DNA from: Halomonas litopenaei
GTDB taxonomy: Bacteria > Pseudomonadota > Gammaproteobacteria > Pseudomonadales > Halomonadaceae
Assembly (NCBI RefSeq): GCF_017303055.1
Contig: NZ_JAEKJT010000005.1
Span: 434,001 to 498,000 of the forward strand
DNA length: 64,000 nt
Direction of reading: 5' to 3'
The notes under the pieces are model-generated. The model was not told the DNA's origin, made no database searches, and saw nothing but the letters and a program-made list of their open reading frames with translations. This document shows, piece after piece, positions 1-6,623 of the stretch. Position 1 is the stretch's first letter, and every line of letters begins with the position of its first letter. Made by a program: the position numbers and the translations under genes.

Positions 1-27
1 CTGATGAGGTGGTTTTTTCGTCGGTGC

Positions 28-83
28 TGGTGGAAGCGGCGGGAATCGAACCCGGGGTGTGTAGAAAGCGCCGACACTCGCCC
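28..83 (-). repeat. ssrA 3'-end fragment, outermost copy
   Basis: Read on the minus strand, this stretch is a T-arm (GGGTTCGATTCCC), an acceptor stem and a terminal CCA like the 3' end of the intact tmRNA at 19042-19421. It differs by carrying CTTTCTACACACC where the intact gene has GACG. It lies outside the left attachment site of the island, so it is best read as a footprint of another element that used the same site. It could also be the duplicated end of a neighbouring island that extends beyond the window. Confidence 0.7.
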
Positions 84-111
84 TGGGGTCGGTCTTTGAT
101 ACCTACAGATA

Positions 112-132
112 CAAAAAACCTCCCGGTGGGAG
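112..132 (-). terminator. ssrA-type intrinsic terminator, outer copy
   Basis: The stem CTCCC/GGGAG with a GGT loop is followed on the minus strand by six T residues. It sits about 17 nt downstream of the ssrA 3' fragment at 149-203, as the native terminator of ssrA would. An almost identical copy follows the next fragment. Confidence 0.6.
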
Positions 133-148
133 ATTCTTTCGTCGGTGT

Positions 149-203
149 TGGTGGAGGCGGCGGGCATCGAGCCCGGGGTGTGTAGAAAGCGCCGACACTC
201 GCC
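149..203 (-). repeat. ssrA 3'-end fragment, second copy
   Basis: This is a second copy of the tmRNA 3' end on the minus strand, with the same CTTTCTACACACC replacement as the copy at 28-83 and a changed T-loop arm (GGGCTCGATGCCC). The spacing to the next repeat and terminator is about 100 bp, giving a tandem array. The intact T-arm pairing, kept by compensating changes, suggests it once ended a working tmRNA. Confidence 0.7.
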
Positions 204-212
204 TTGCAGATA

Positions 213-237
213 CAAAAAAACCTCCCGGTGGGAGGTT
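213..237 (-). terminator. Native ssrA terminator left outside the island
   Basis: The stem AACCTCCC/GGGAGGTT with loop GGT and a run of seven T residues on the minus strand lies just beyond the left attachment core at 250-264. Before the island integrated, this was most likely the terminator of ssrA itself. The tmRNA now uses a different hairpin supplied by the island at 18978-18993. Confidence 0.7.
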
Positions 238-249
238 CTTTCGTCGGTG

Positions 250-264
250 TTGGTGGAGGCGGCG
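250..264. repeat. Left attachment site core (att) of the island
   Basis: TTGGTGGAGGCGGCG is identical to 19041-19055, the 3' end of the intact tmRNA gene. The match ends abruptly at TCCAAC, where island sequence begins. It is the shortest of the three ssrA-derived copies in this region and the one nearest the island interior. Confidence 0.8.
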
Positions 265-325
265 TCCAACAAAAAGCCTAAAAAGGTATTTGATATTGTT
301 GTGATTTTTAATGATCTTCTTTCGC

Positions 326-350
326 TTGTGCCCCCATATGTGCCCCCTTG
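326..350. promoter_or_regulatory. Candidate left integrase arm-type sites
   Basis: Two TGTGCCCCC motifs lie 11 bp apart, about 65 bp inside the left attachment core. The same motif, TGCCCCCA/TGGGGGCA, is repeated six times between the integrase gene and the right attachment site. Arm-type sites for a tyrosine recombinase are expected at exactly these two places. Binding is inferred. Confidence 0.5.
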
Positions 351-650
351 AAGACGCTTCTGCCCATTCTCTGACTCCTAAGCCGTGGACTGCTAATCCG
401 CTTTTTCCTGCCAGCCAGCAGCGCCAGTCCTTGCTCTCCCCCTGTGTACCTGACGCTAGCCGCTCGAGCTGTCCGGTTTGTACGCATCGTGTCTACGGTG
501 ACAACCCCGTTGCGTTTATCGTCCCGAAGCACATCTGGTAGGCCTGTGCTTTGGATACGGCTGCTGGACATCACCCAGGTTAAGCGATCTAAGCGCTAGC
601 AACACTAATTTCTTAAAGAATCCCTGCACCACAGATGTCAGATTTCAATA

Positions 651-672
651 AGGCCCGACATAAGACGGGCCT
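651..672 (-). terminator. Probable terminator of the protease operon
   Basis: AGGCCCG and CGGGCCT form a 7-bp stem with an 8-nt loop, 7 nt past the stop codon of the 71-aa gene. The tail on the minus strand (TATTGAAAT) is only moderately T-rich. Confidence 0.45.
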
Positions 673-678
673 CAAAGG

Positions 679-894
679 CTAGAAATGTAGGCTTAGCTTT
701 TCCCCAGTACAAATTACCTTGACTGGATGGCCTTGCCATCTCTTAACAGGAGATACTCCCATCGGGAGAGATTTACCATATACAACAACCGTTAGTCTTG
801 ATGGGTGCGTGCTTTCATCTTCAATCACCGAAGCTTCTTCGGAAGATAGACTTAGAGATTCAAGCAGCATCGTCATTTTCTTTGGCTTCGTCAT
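679..894 (-). CDS. 71-aa protein coupled to the serine protease; function unknown
   Basis: I do not recognise a family. The start at 894 is chosen because AAGGAGG lies 7 nt before its ATG, a much better ribosome binding site than any nearby. The gene begins 35 nt before the protease stop codon, so the two are almost certainly co-translated. Residues 33-70 look beta-strand-rich (LTVVVYGK, then HPVKVICTGEKLSL). That layout loosely resembles the region in front of the catalytic domain of the neighbouring protease (ITAVVHDE, then GIKLSLVGK). It may therefore be a prodomain-like inhibitor, chaperone or substrate of the protease; this is speculation from layout only. Confidence 0.65.
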   Translation of the reverse strand: MTKPKKMTMLLESLSLSSEEASVIEDESTHPSRLTVVVYGKSLPMGVSPVKRWQGHPVKVICTGEKLSLHF

Positions 895-1996
895 CTTGGT
901 CGCCTCCTTCAGCATTATGCTGAGAAGTAAGGCTGAGGTTGAAATGATCCAGAACCTTCCTTACTGGGATCATGAATGATGTGTTTCCTCCGCCAGCAAA
1001 TATTAAGCCAACGGCATTCTGGCCATCTTCAGAAACAACTAGGGAGCCGCTGTCCCCAGGCTCCGAGAAGGTTGCGTTGTTATCGCCTAGTATGGCCCAT
1101 ATATCATCAAAATGGACAAGGGAGTTAAATTTGCTTGACTTGTAGGGGATCGAGAGCGTGGTGGAAACTCTTCCCAGAACAATACCTGTCCTCAACCCTG
1201 TGGTTCTTCCGACTTTTTTAACCCGCATGCTGGCTGACGGGTCAACTACATCGACAGGTGTGTCATAAAGCCCCTCGCCTTGCATCGACGACAACATGTC
1301 AGGTTTGGTGACATCGAATACGGCAACATCTAGTTCTTGAAGGTGAATTTGTCCGGGATCACCACTCAAAATTGGTACTAGGCCGGAGTGCTTACCAATA
1401 GCTGTTGGCTCTGGTCCACCTGGTATGGCATCAAAAGGGGCAGGTGACATTATGTGCATCCCATACGGAGTGTGATTGCAGCCACCTGTTACATGGTTAT
1501 TGGTCACGCCCACTAATGTCCCATCTTGGCGAGTCGCCAAGAACCCTAAGGTGCCTGCACCTGAGTCAGTCGCTGCAGTAACAGAACTGCCACAAGCTAA
1601 AGATCCATTATGTGAAAACCATATTGGAGATCCAGCCTCTGTTGAAGATGGGGTGACAGGGGGGTTAGACTCCAGCGCAATCTTCCCAACTAGGCTTAAC
1701 TTTATTCCATGCGACTCGGATGGAAACTTCTTCCGGGCTGCTGAAGAAACTGCATTTTTGCAAAGAAGTGATACCGCAAGATTCTCTTCATCGTGCACTA
1801 CGGCAGTGATCTTTACTCGCTTGAGAATGCTCTCAATCTTTTCTAGCTCATCAGCATCCAGGTCAAAGACATCATTTAATTCGTGTGAACTTCCCGCGCT
1901 TGGAGAATTGCTAAGTGCCAACGCACCATTGCGCCTCGCCCACTCGTAGACGGTTCTTGCAATGTCTTTTGCGTTTACTTGATCACCCTGTTCCAT
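860..1996 (-). CDS. Trypsin-like serine protease
   Basis: This 378-aa protein has a chymotrypsin-fold peptidase domain from about residue 130 to 350. The catalytic triad is visible: His168 in VTNNHVTGG, Asp223 in ELDVAVFDV, and Ser316 in GDSGS. The VGRTTG motif before the last strand is typical of the Nal1-like or trypsin-like bacterial group. No signal peptide is present, so it should act in the cytoplasm. Residues 1-110 form a separate N-terminal region of unknown role, and the C-terminus is an acidic tail. Base composition is lower in GC than the core chromosome. It lies at the island end next to the attachment site, where satellites often carry defence or toxin genes, and it overlaps a 71-aa gene. 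The substrate is unknown. Confidence 0.85.
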   Translation of the reverse strand: MEQGDQVNAKDIARTVYEWARRNGALALSNSPSAGSSHELNDVFDLDADELEKIESILKRVKITAVVHDEENLAVSLLCKNAVSSAARKKFPSESHGIKLSLVGKIALESNPPVTPSSTEAGSPIWFSHNGSLACGSSVTAATDSGAGTLGFLATRQDGTLVGVTNNHVTGGCNHTPYGMHIMSPAPFDAIPGGPEPTAIGKHSGLVPILSGDPGQIHLQELDVAVFDVTKPDMLSSMQGEGLYDTPVDVVDPSASMRVKKVGRTTGLRTGIVLGRVSTTLSIPYKSSKFNSLVHFDDIWAILGDNNATFSEPGDSGSLVVSEDGQNAVGLIFAGGGNTSFMIPVRKVLDHFNLSLTSQHNAEGGDQDDEAKENDDAA

Positions 1997-2797
1997 AAAA
2001 CCCCGCGTAATATTAAGAATAGACAGATTATTAATTTAATAGACTTTTAAGTTGCTCCATGCCATACAGGCAATTTCGAGCTTTTTGCAACCCACGGCCT
2101 TCAGCACTCCGAGCCAATGGGATACTAGCAGGGTAGGTGATCATGGCTCGGAGTGGAAGAGAGTGGATTGCCTGTGGAATAGTTTTCCGCAATATGGAAA
2201 TTTTCCGGGGGAGGTAGTGTGTCTGGATAGTCTTGACCATGCCGAACAGTGCTTTTAGGCAGCAGTGGCTTGTCACTAGCGGTGTTATGGATCCTCTTGG
2301 ACGCTTTTCCGGATGAAACAGTTAGCGGCTCATTTGCTGGCGTTCGCCTGGTTGTGCGGGGCAGCCGTGACGGCGGTGTGTTGTTCGTCGCCTGGCGCGT
2401 GGTCCCGGAGGTCATCGAGCGTTTGTGTGTCGGTAAAAACGTCTGGTTCGCGGCTTGTCAGCCTGCATTCTCCTCACTGTGAGGATAGGGCTCGGCTTCG
2501 GCGGCAGCCTGCTAAGCGGTCACATAGTGGTGTGATACCTGCTCTTTTACCATGGACTAGCGCCATCTCCACAAACTCGACTTCGCCGTTAACCAGCGGT
2601 ACTGCTCAGGTTGCGTTACGATCATCCCGTCCCCAGCCGAGGGATTAGTCAACGGTATGAGTAGAGGAGGAGCGGACATCCAGGCGCCGGTTGCTGGTGA
2701 TTCTGGCCAACGGGAAAAACTGGGTTAGCGATTCATCGAAGGGTCCTCGCCGGTCTGCACTAGGGAGCGGTTAACTCTGCACCCGCCCCCACCTCCC
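1997..2797. other. 800-bp stretch with no confident gene
   Basis: Several short open frames overlap on both strands without a good start or recognisable family. The one piece that reads like protein is a 47-residue minus-strand frame at 2330-2473 ending QTLDDLRDHAPGDEQHTAV and so on to NQANASK, which lacks a start and may be the tail of a lost phage gene. An inverted repeat CCGAGCCA/TGGCTCGG is present near 2110-2155. I see nothing else. Confidence 0.4.
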
Positions 2798-3829
2798 TCA
2801 TGCCCGAGTAGGTATGTGTTGGATGGTCATGCGCTGGCGGCTCAGGCGTTGACGGTCATGGTGACAGTAGAGCGTCGGCATTCTGATTTCGATTTGTGCG
2901 GGACCGTAGCTGTGGCCTGGCTGGGCGCTGGTGAGTGCAGCGTGGTGCTTGGCCACTTCGGCTGTCAGGTTTCGGAGTTCATCGCCATCTAGGTAATCAA
3001 CAAGCGCCTCCTCGGCTTCAGCTAGGGCTTGGGTATGGATGTTGATGGCAACCTCATCGCGAACCTTGCGCAGCTCATCTGCACGTTCCGCGGCAACCAC
3101 TAGGCGAGACTCCAGCCCTCGACGGGCAGACGCTTGTCGCCTGGCCTCCTCCAGCGCCTTTTGTGCTTTCGTCCGCGCCTTAGCCAGAGCCGCTTGCGCT
3201 GCACGCTGTTCGCCTTCCCTTAACTCACCAAGCGCCGCGTCCGCTTCTAGTTCATCAAGGCGAAGCTGGGCTTGCTCGGCCTCCTCTTGGGCCAGCCTGT
3301 GGGCGCTGCCATCATTCTCCATGGCGCCCAAAGCTTGCTCAATACGCTTCCGGCGGCTATCAGCCTGCTCAACCTCATCATTAAGCACGTCCAGTGCCTG
3401 CTGATTTGCCTCGGGCTGTTTCTCGATCAGGACGTTAATTGCGGACTAAATAGCATCATGCTGCTCCGACAGGTCGTCGAGGCGCTGCTGGGCTTGCTCT
3501 AGACTCCTTTCACAATCATCCAGGTTGGTCAGGTTTTGCGACCATCCAACAGATTCCGCTGTGTCATGGCGTCGGGCCTTGTGGGAGCGGGCTACCTGAC
3601 GAAGCTCGGTGGCCACTCGCTCACGTTCAGCTTTGTCGGGATGCTCGCCAATGTTCTTGCGAAGAGCACCGGCAACGGTGCGCGCATAGTAGTGCGCGCC
3701 GCTTTGGAACCTATCGCATTGCTCCTTGGCATCACTCAACTGTGGCGCGATCTCTTGCATTAGACTTCGTTGATCCGATACGGCTGATAGCCATTCGCTC
3801 CAGGCTGCTGCGGTCTTATTGCTCAACAT
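2798..3829 (-). pseudogene. Coiled-coil island protein interrupted by an in-frame TAG
   Basis: A single reading frame of 344 codons is open on both sides of one TAG at 3446-3448. The first 127 codons (from 3829) and the last 216 codons stay in the same frame and have the same character: helical, rich in Ala, Glu, Gln and Arg, with heptad-like spacing (for example ERSLEQAQQRLDDLSEQ, then EEARRQASARRGLESRL). The start overlaps the preceding 53-aa gene by 7 nt and follows AAGGAG. A GTG at 3388 could restart the second part. It may be a recent nonsense mutation, two genes, or a suppressed amber codon. The function is unknown. Confidence 0.65.
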
Positions 3830-3984
3830 GTTGGCTCCTTACGGCGGCCCAGCTCATCGAGAACTAGCAGCCAGCCGATTGCATTGGTATCACCGGCCTC
3901 GGCCAGTTCAGATAGCATCCGCAAGAGGTCGCGGCGCTGTGCTTTGGTAGGGGCGGCCTGCGGGCCTCGTGTGCGCTTCTGCAT
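3823..3984 (-). CDS. 53-aa island protein, function unknown
   Basis: This small gene reads MQKRTRGPQAAPTKAQRRD and continues to LLRMLSELAEAGDTNAIGWL, ending KEPTC. The basic N-terminus followed by two predicted helices suggests a small DNA- or RNA-binding or adaptor protein, but no family is recognised. Its stop codon overlaps the start of the coiled-coil gene by 7 nt (ATGTTGA), so the two form one operon. A promoter-like sequence lies about 30 bp upstream (4015-4042). Confidence 0.55.
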   Translation of the reverse strand: MQKRTRGPQAAPTKAQRRDLLRMLSELAEAGDTNAIGWLLVLDELGRRKEPTC

Positions 3985-4014
3985 GGGATGCGGTCCCGTT
4001 GACGTACAGACCTA

Positions 4015-4042
4015 ATTATAACCTATTAAGGCTTTATCGTAA
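4015..4042 (-). promoter_or_regulatory. Promoter for the 53-aa/coiled-coil operon
   Basis: On the minus strand TATAAT lies at 4020-4015 and TTACGA at 4042-4037, 16 bp apart. The -10 is perfect and the -35 matches only half of the consensus. Transcription would start about 25 nt before the ATG at 3984. Confidence 0.5.
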
Positions 4043-4047
4043 CATAT

Positions 4048-4066
4048 ATATTCCTTTATGGAATAT
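4048..4066. promoter_or_regulatory. Palindromic candidate operator
   Basis: ATATTCC-TTTAT-GGAATAT is a perfect 7-bp inverted repeat directly upstream of the -35 element. Its position suits an activator or repressor of the 53-aa gene operon. The RHH protein encoded at 5073-5267 and AlpA are possible binders, without direct evidence. Confidence 0.45.
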
Positions 4067-4325
4067 AGAGAGGCGCTGGGGCAAGTCCTCACGCAGCGTT
4101 TCAGGTTTTTTCAGGTTCCCAGCGCAAGTTCCTACAGGTTCTAGACTCTTTACGCCCCAGCCTATGCCCCACCCTGAAGAGGCGAAACGCAGCAGCCATG
4201 CGGGCTGTGGGCGCTGGTGGTGGTGGTGCTGGGGTGCGCAAAATTTGTCGAAATCCGCGGCTGCCCGCCCCCGTGAACGCCGAATCCGGCCCTGGTAAGG
4301 ACCCGACTTTTCCCGTGGCTTGATG

Positions 4326-4555
4326 TCAACATTCGTCAACATCCTGGTGCTGCCCAAAGCCGGATGACCTTCGCATTCCTTAGCATGGAACCGACGGCGC
4401 AGCCTTAACATTCCTCAACATCCTGCCAGATGCGTACCGATGGTGCGTACCGGGTGCGCACCGCTGCGAACCTGCCCTGCGAACCAGGGCGCGAACCTGT
4501 TCTGAGCGTGGTGATCAGGGGTGGCCGATCCGACCACCCCTGCGATCATCACTAC
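4326..4555. repeat. Iteron-like array, candidate satellite replication origin or operator
   Basis: Two copies of TNAACATTCNTCAACATCCTG (4326-4346, 4405-4425) are followed by six GCG(T/C/A)ACC heptamers starting at 4432, 4445, 4456, 4466, 4479 and 4491. The steps of 10-13 bp put them on about one face of the helix. An inverted repeat with the core AGGGGTGG/CCACCCCT (4517-4524, 4534-4541) closes the array. In P4 the alpha replicase binds iterons in ori and crr; this element has an alpha-like pair, so an origin is plausible but unproven. Confidence 0.5.
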
Positions 4556-4608
4556 AAAATCTTTGCAGTGGCCACGAAAAAGCCCAGCGCGATGGCTGGG
4601 CTATGTGG

Positions 4609-4836
4609 CTATGGGTCCTTTGGCGAAGGGTAACCGCTAAGCCGCTCTCTGCACTTCGGGCATTGCTCGTCTTGGCTTAGCTCTCCTGTCTGTTGACGGC
4701 TCCAGGCCTCGTAGAGGTACATGCTGCATAGAGACCGGGGGCGACGACCATGGCCGTCTTGCATAGAGAACCAGTGGTAGAGCCCGGCTTGACTCTGGGT
4801 GTCGAGATACCAGTCTGCCTTTTTGCTTTTGATCAT
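4609..4836 (-). CDS. 75-aa protein with a putative zinc knuckle, function unknown
   Basis: The start at 4836 (MIKSKKADWYLDTQSQAG) follows GAGGGGG closely; a longer frame to 4899 has no such site. Cysteines occur as SLCSMY and QCPKCRERL, so a single zinc-binding site made from about residue 36 and the CPKC pair near residue 60 is possible. Tryptophan- and tyrosine-rich N-terminal residues suggest a compact domain. It lies in the minus-strand row of island genes between the RHH gene and the repeat array. No family is recognised. Confidence 0.55.
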   Translation of the reverse strand: MIKSKKADWYLDTQSQAGLYHWFSMQDGHGRRPRSLCSMYLYEAWSRQQTGELSQDEQCPKCRERLSGYPSPKDP

Positions 4837-4993
4837 GGCCCCCTCACGCTTTGGGCTTTGACGTATCTCAATGTGGCAGATGGATTGCCTGCCAGCCAAC
4901 TGGTTCGGCGGCGTTGCCCGTTGCCGTAGGGCGTTTCCTTTAGCCCATCAGGGGCTTGGTGGTAGCGAAAGTCACGCTGTGATCATGGCTACG

Positions 4994-5063
4994 CCTCACG
5001 CGCGTAGTGACTGCGAAAAAATCTTCCCGGCCTCGCGCGCGTAGTGACCGGGGAAAAACCTTC
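4994..5063. repeat. Two tandem 37-bp repeats downstream of the RHH gene
   Basis: CCTCACGCGCGTAGTGACTG (from 4994) and CCTCGCGCGCGTAGTGACCG (from 5031) start two units that both continue through an A-run to a CTTC end. They lie immediately 3' of the RHH gene and contain the near-palindrome CGCGCG. They could be binding sites for the RHH protein or a remnant duplication. Confidence 0.45.
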
Positions 5064-5072
5064 ACTGCCCTT

Positions 5073-5267
5073 TTAGGGACTGCGGTAATCATCAGACTGG
5101 CATCGCGCCAGCTCTCTCTCGATGGCCAGGCGGACGAACTCGGCACGGTTGCGGTGACGGTGGTAGCGGCCTTGCTCCATCAGGCTATCGACGGCTTCCA
5201 CCACTTCACGCTCAACGCTCACGATCAGGCGTATGGGATCGGCCAGGCGTCTCGGGTTACGGCTCAT
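5073..5267 (-). CDS. Ribbon-helix-helix DNA-binding protein
   Basis: This 64-aa protein has the CopG/Arc-like fold layout: a strand (RLIVSVERE, residues 13-21), a first helix (VVEAVDSLMEQ), a turn, and a second helix (RAEFVRLAIERELA). Such proteins bind DNA as dimers and usually repress their own operon. A truncated copy of the gene with its own N-terminus lies at 10480-10584. It is followed on the minus strand by the 37-bp tandem repeats, and preceded by a GC-rich hairpin (5298-5325) that separates it from the upstream gene. It could also be an antitoxin, but no toxin gene is adjacent. Confidence 0.7.
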   Translation of the reverse strand: MSRNPRRLADPIRLIVSVEREVVEAVDSLMEQGRYHRHRNRAEFVRLAIERELARCQSDDYRSP

Positions 5268-5297
5268 GGTTCGGCCCTTTTGTCAGTCTGGAAAAGC

Positions 5298-5325
5298 GAG
5301 GCCCCAGCGTTTGCCGGGGCCACGT
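5298..5325 (-). terminator. GC-rich hairpin between the 159-aa gene copy and RHH gene
   Basis: GGCCCC and GGGGCC form a stem around GGCAAACGCT on the minus strand, followed by TCGCTTTTCC. It could attenuate transcription into the RHH gene. An identical hairpin lies in the right repeat near 10615-10640. Confidence 0.4.
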
Positions 5326-5331
5326 GGGTGG

Positions 5332-5712
5332 TCAGTGCAGCGGGTTGGGCGACGTCGTGCGTAGCTGAGCCTTGAGGCCCATCTTCTCGGCATGGGCTAG
5401 CAAGTCTTCCTCTCTGGTCCCCAGCGCTTCGGCAAGATCAGCCAGGTTGAACACCTGTCGCCCCTCATCGTCCACGCCTGACGGTTTCAGGCCAGGGAAG
5501 AATTCCTGCATGCCATCGTTTAGAGTCTCCATGATCGGGCCGCGCAGGAATATGGGATTACCCTCGTCATAGGCCCGCTTGATCATCTCTTCAGCATCAT
5601 CCTTGAGCACGCCATCGAAGAACCGACGACATGCCAGGCGCTCGACGTTATCCAGTAGGGCGGCAATATGCGATGCCAGCGGCCTCGTTCGACGCTCAGG
5701 CGGCATAGCTAG
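5332..5712 (-). pseudogene. 5'-truncated copy of the 159-aa island protein
   Basis: The last 127 codons match the intact protein at 10649-11128 almost residue for residue (AMPPERRTRPLASHIAALL, MQEFFPGLKPSG, FNLADLAEALGTREEDL). The first 30 or so codons are missing because an IS5-type element starts at 5713. The lost 5' part is not found on the other side of the element, so the break involved more than simple insertion. Confidence 0.75.
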
Positions 5713-6623
5713 GTTTTGTCTGAAAAGTCTGCACGCAAACAACGGTCTATGCAGGCCAGGCATACCATCGCCTTGAAACTTCTGGCGAGCTTGTCATAGC
5801 GCGTGCTGACACGGCGTAGTTCTTTGATTCAGCCGATACAGCGCTGGATGACGTTCCTTTCTTGGTAGCGCGGCTTGTCACCCCCCTAGATGCCCCCGGC
5901 AGTGGCTTTCAGTGCATCTTGCGCCTGGCAATGATCGGCTTCATCCGGTGGCGGTCGTAGTACCGGCGGAGAGAAGCACTGTCGTAGCCTTTGTCCGCCA
6001 CGATGTATTGGCAACGTTTACGTGGTCGTCCCACTCGCCCAGGCAAATGGACGTGCTCCATGGTAGGAACAAAGTGACGGGTATCCGGATCCTACCCCGG
6101 CGACACGGTGAACGTTAGTGGCCAGCCATGCCGGTCGCAAACTATGTGGATCTTGGTGGTCAGGCCGCCTCGGCTGCGCCCCAGCGCATGGTGTATGGGG
6201 TCTTTCGGTCCCCTTTTTTGCCGCCCCCAGAGGCTCGCGCGGGTGGCGCGAATCGACGTCGAGTCGATCATCCAAGTCTCCAAATCCATCAGGCCATCTT
6301 CACGCAAGCAGAGCTGGAGCCGCGCCAGGATGGTCTCGAAGGTGCCGCCGTCGCGCCACTGACGAAAGCGTTCATAGACGGTCTTCCATGGGCCGTAGCG
6401 CTCTGGCAGATCGCGCCCTTTGGCGCCTGAGCAAAGGATTCAGAAGATCCCGTTCAGCACTTGCCGGTCATCTCGGCGAGGGCGGCCCATTGGTTGGGAG
6501 GGCGAGACGCTGTCCTTATTCATCTCCCAGCTTTGAGCGGAAAGCTCGTAGCGTCCTGCCATGCGGTCACCTATGCAGTTGCGGCATCGGCCACATTAGC
6601 AAATCCGACTTTTCGGACAAAAC
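5713..6623 (-). mobile_element. Decayed IS5-family insertion sequence, 911 bp
   Basis: The ends are imperfect inverted repeats: GTTTTGTCTGAAAAGTCTGC at the left and GTTTTGTCCGAAAAGTCGGA at the right, read inward. Both ends are flanked by CTAG (5709-5712, 6624-6627), which fits the YTAR target preference of the IS5 family. The transposase inside is broken. The sequences beyond the two CTAG copies do not join to one known gene, so one flank has been rearranged since insertion. Confidence 0.8.
5735..6562 (-). pseudogene. IS5-family transposase, inactivated
   Basis: From ATG at 6562 the frame reads MAGRYELSAQSW and then RDLPERYGPWKTVYERFRQW, ETWMIDSTSIRATRAS and RGGLTTKIHIVCDRHGWPL, the DDE-transposase signature of the IS5 family. 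A TGA interrupts it at NGIF* where a Trp is usual. A second stop follows SPG, and another follows RRKMH before the C-terminal ELRRVSTRYDKLARSF. With at least three nonsense codons it cannot make an active enzyme. Confidence 0.8.

Larger units (their letters stand above)
265..678. other. Left end of island without a supported gene
   Basis: No convincing coding sequence is visible. The stretch contains the paired motif TGTGCCCCCATATGTGCCCCC at about 329-348 that matches the motif cluster next to the integrase (18785-18942), and a hairpin at 651-672 that serves the protease operon. The rest shows nothing I can interpret. Confidence 0.5.
3985..4608. other. 620-bp non-coding region with promoter, palindrome and repeat arrays
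   Basis: No gene is supported. A 125-codon minus-strand frame exists (4034-4411) but has no ribosome binding site and looks like chance. The region holds a promoter and palindrome (4015-4066), AGGTT repeats at about 4099-4142, two 21-bp direct repeats (4326-4346, 4405-4425), six GCGNACC repeats (4432-4497) and a long inverted repeat (4508-4555). This density of repeats is what a replication origin or complex operator looks like. Confidence 0.6.
5163..5712. repeat. 550-bp direct repeat, left copy
   Basis: This segment aligns over its full length, without net gaps, with 10480-11029. It covers the first half of the RHH gene, the hairpin and the 3' part of the 159-aa gene. The first 90 bp differ at about one base in seven, while the central part is nearly identical. 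The left copy has a full RHH gene but a truncated 159-aa gene; the right copy has the reverse. Confidence 0.8.

Noticed and set aside
119..237. Short spaced repeats considered as a CRISPR array
   Set aside because: The units are ssrA 3' ends with terminators, not palindromic 28-37-bp repeats with unique spacers, and no cas genes are present.
2031..2276. 81-codon minus-strand frame upstream of the protease
   Set aside because: No ribosome binding site and overlapping open frames of similar length on both strands.
2330..2473. 47-codon minus-strand frame that could be a phage gene tail
   Set aside because: It reads protein-like but has no start codon or recognisable family, so it is mentioned only in the region note.
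3039..3404. Long plus-strand frames opposite the coiled-coil gene
   Set aside because: They are the antisense of an Ala/Arg-rich helical gene, which commonly stays open by composition.
4034..4411. 125-codon minus-strand open frame in the repeat region
   Set aside because: It lacks a ribosome binding site, runs through promoter, palindrome and repeat elements, and its composition looks like translated non-coding DNA.
4508..4555. Inverted repeat considered as a terminator
   Set aside because: No T-run follows on either strand and no gene ends next to it; it fits better as part of the repeat array.
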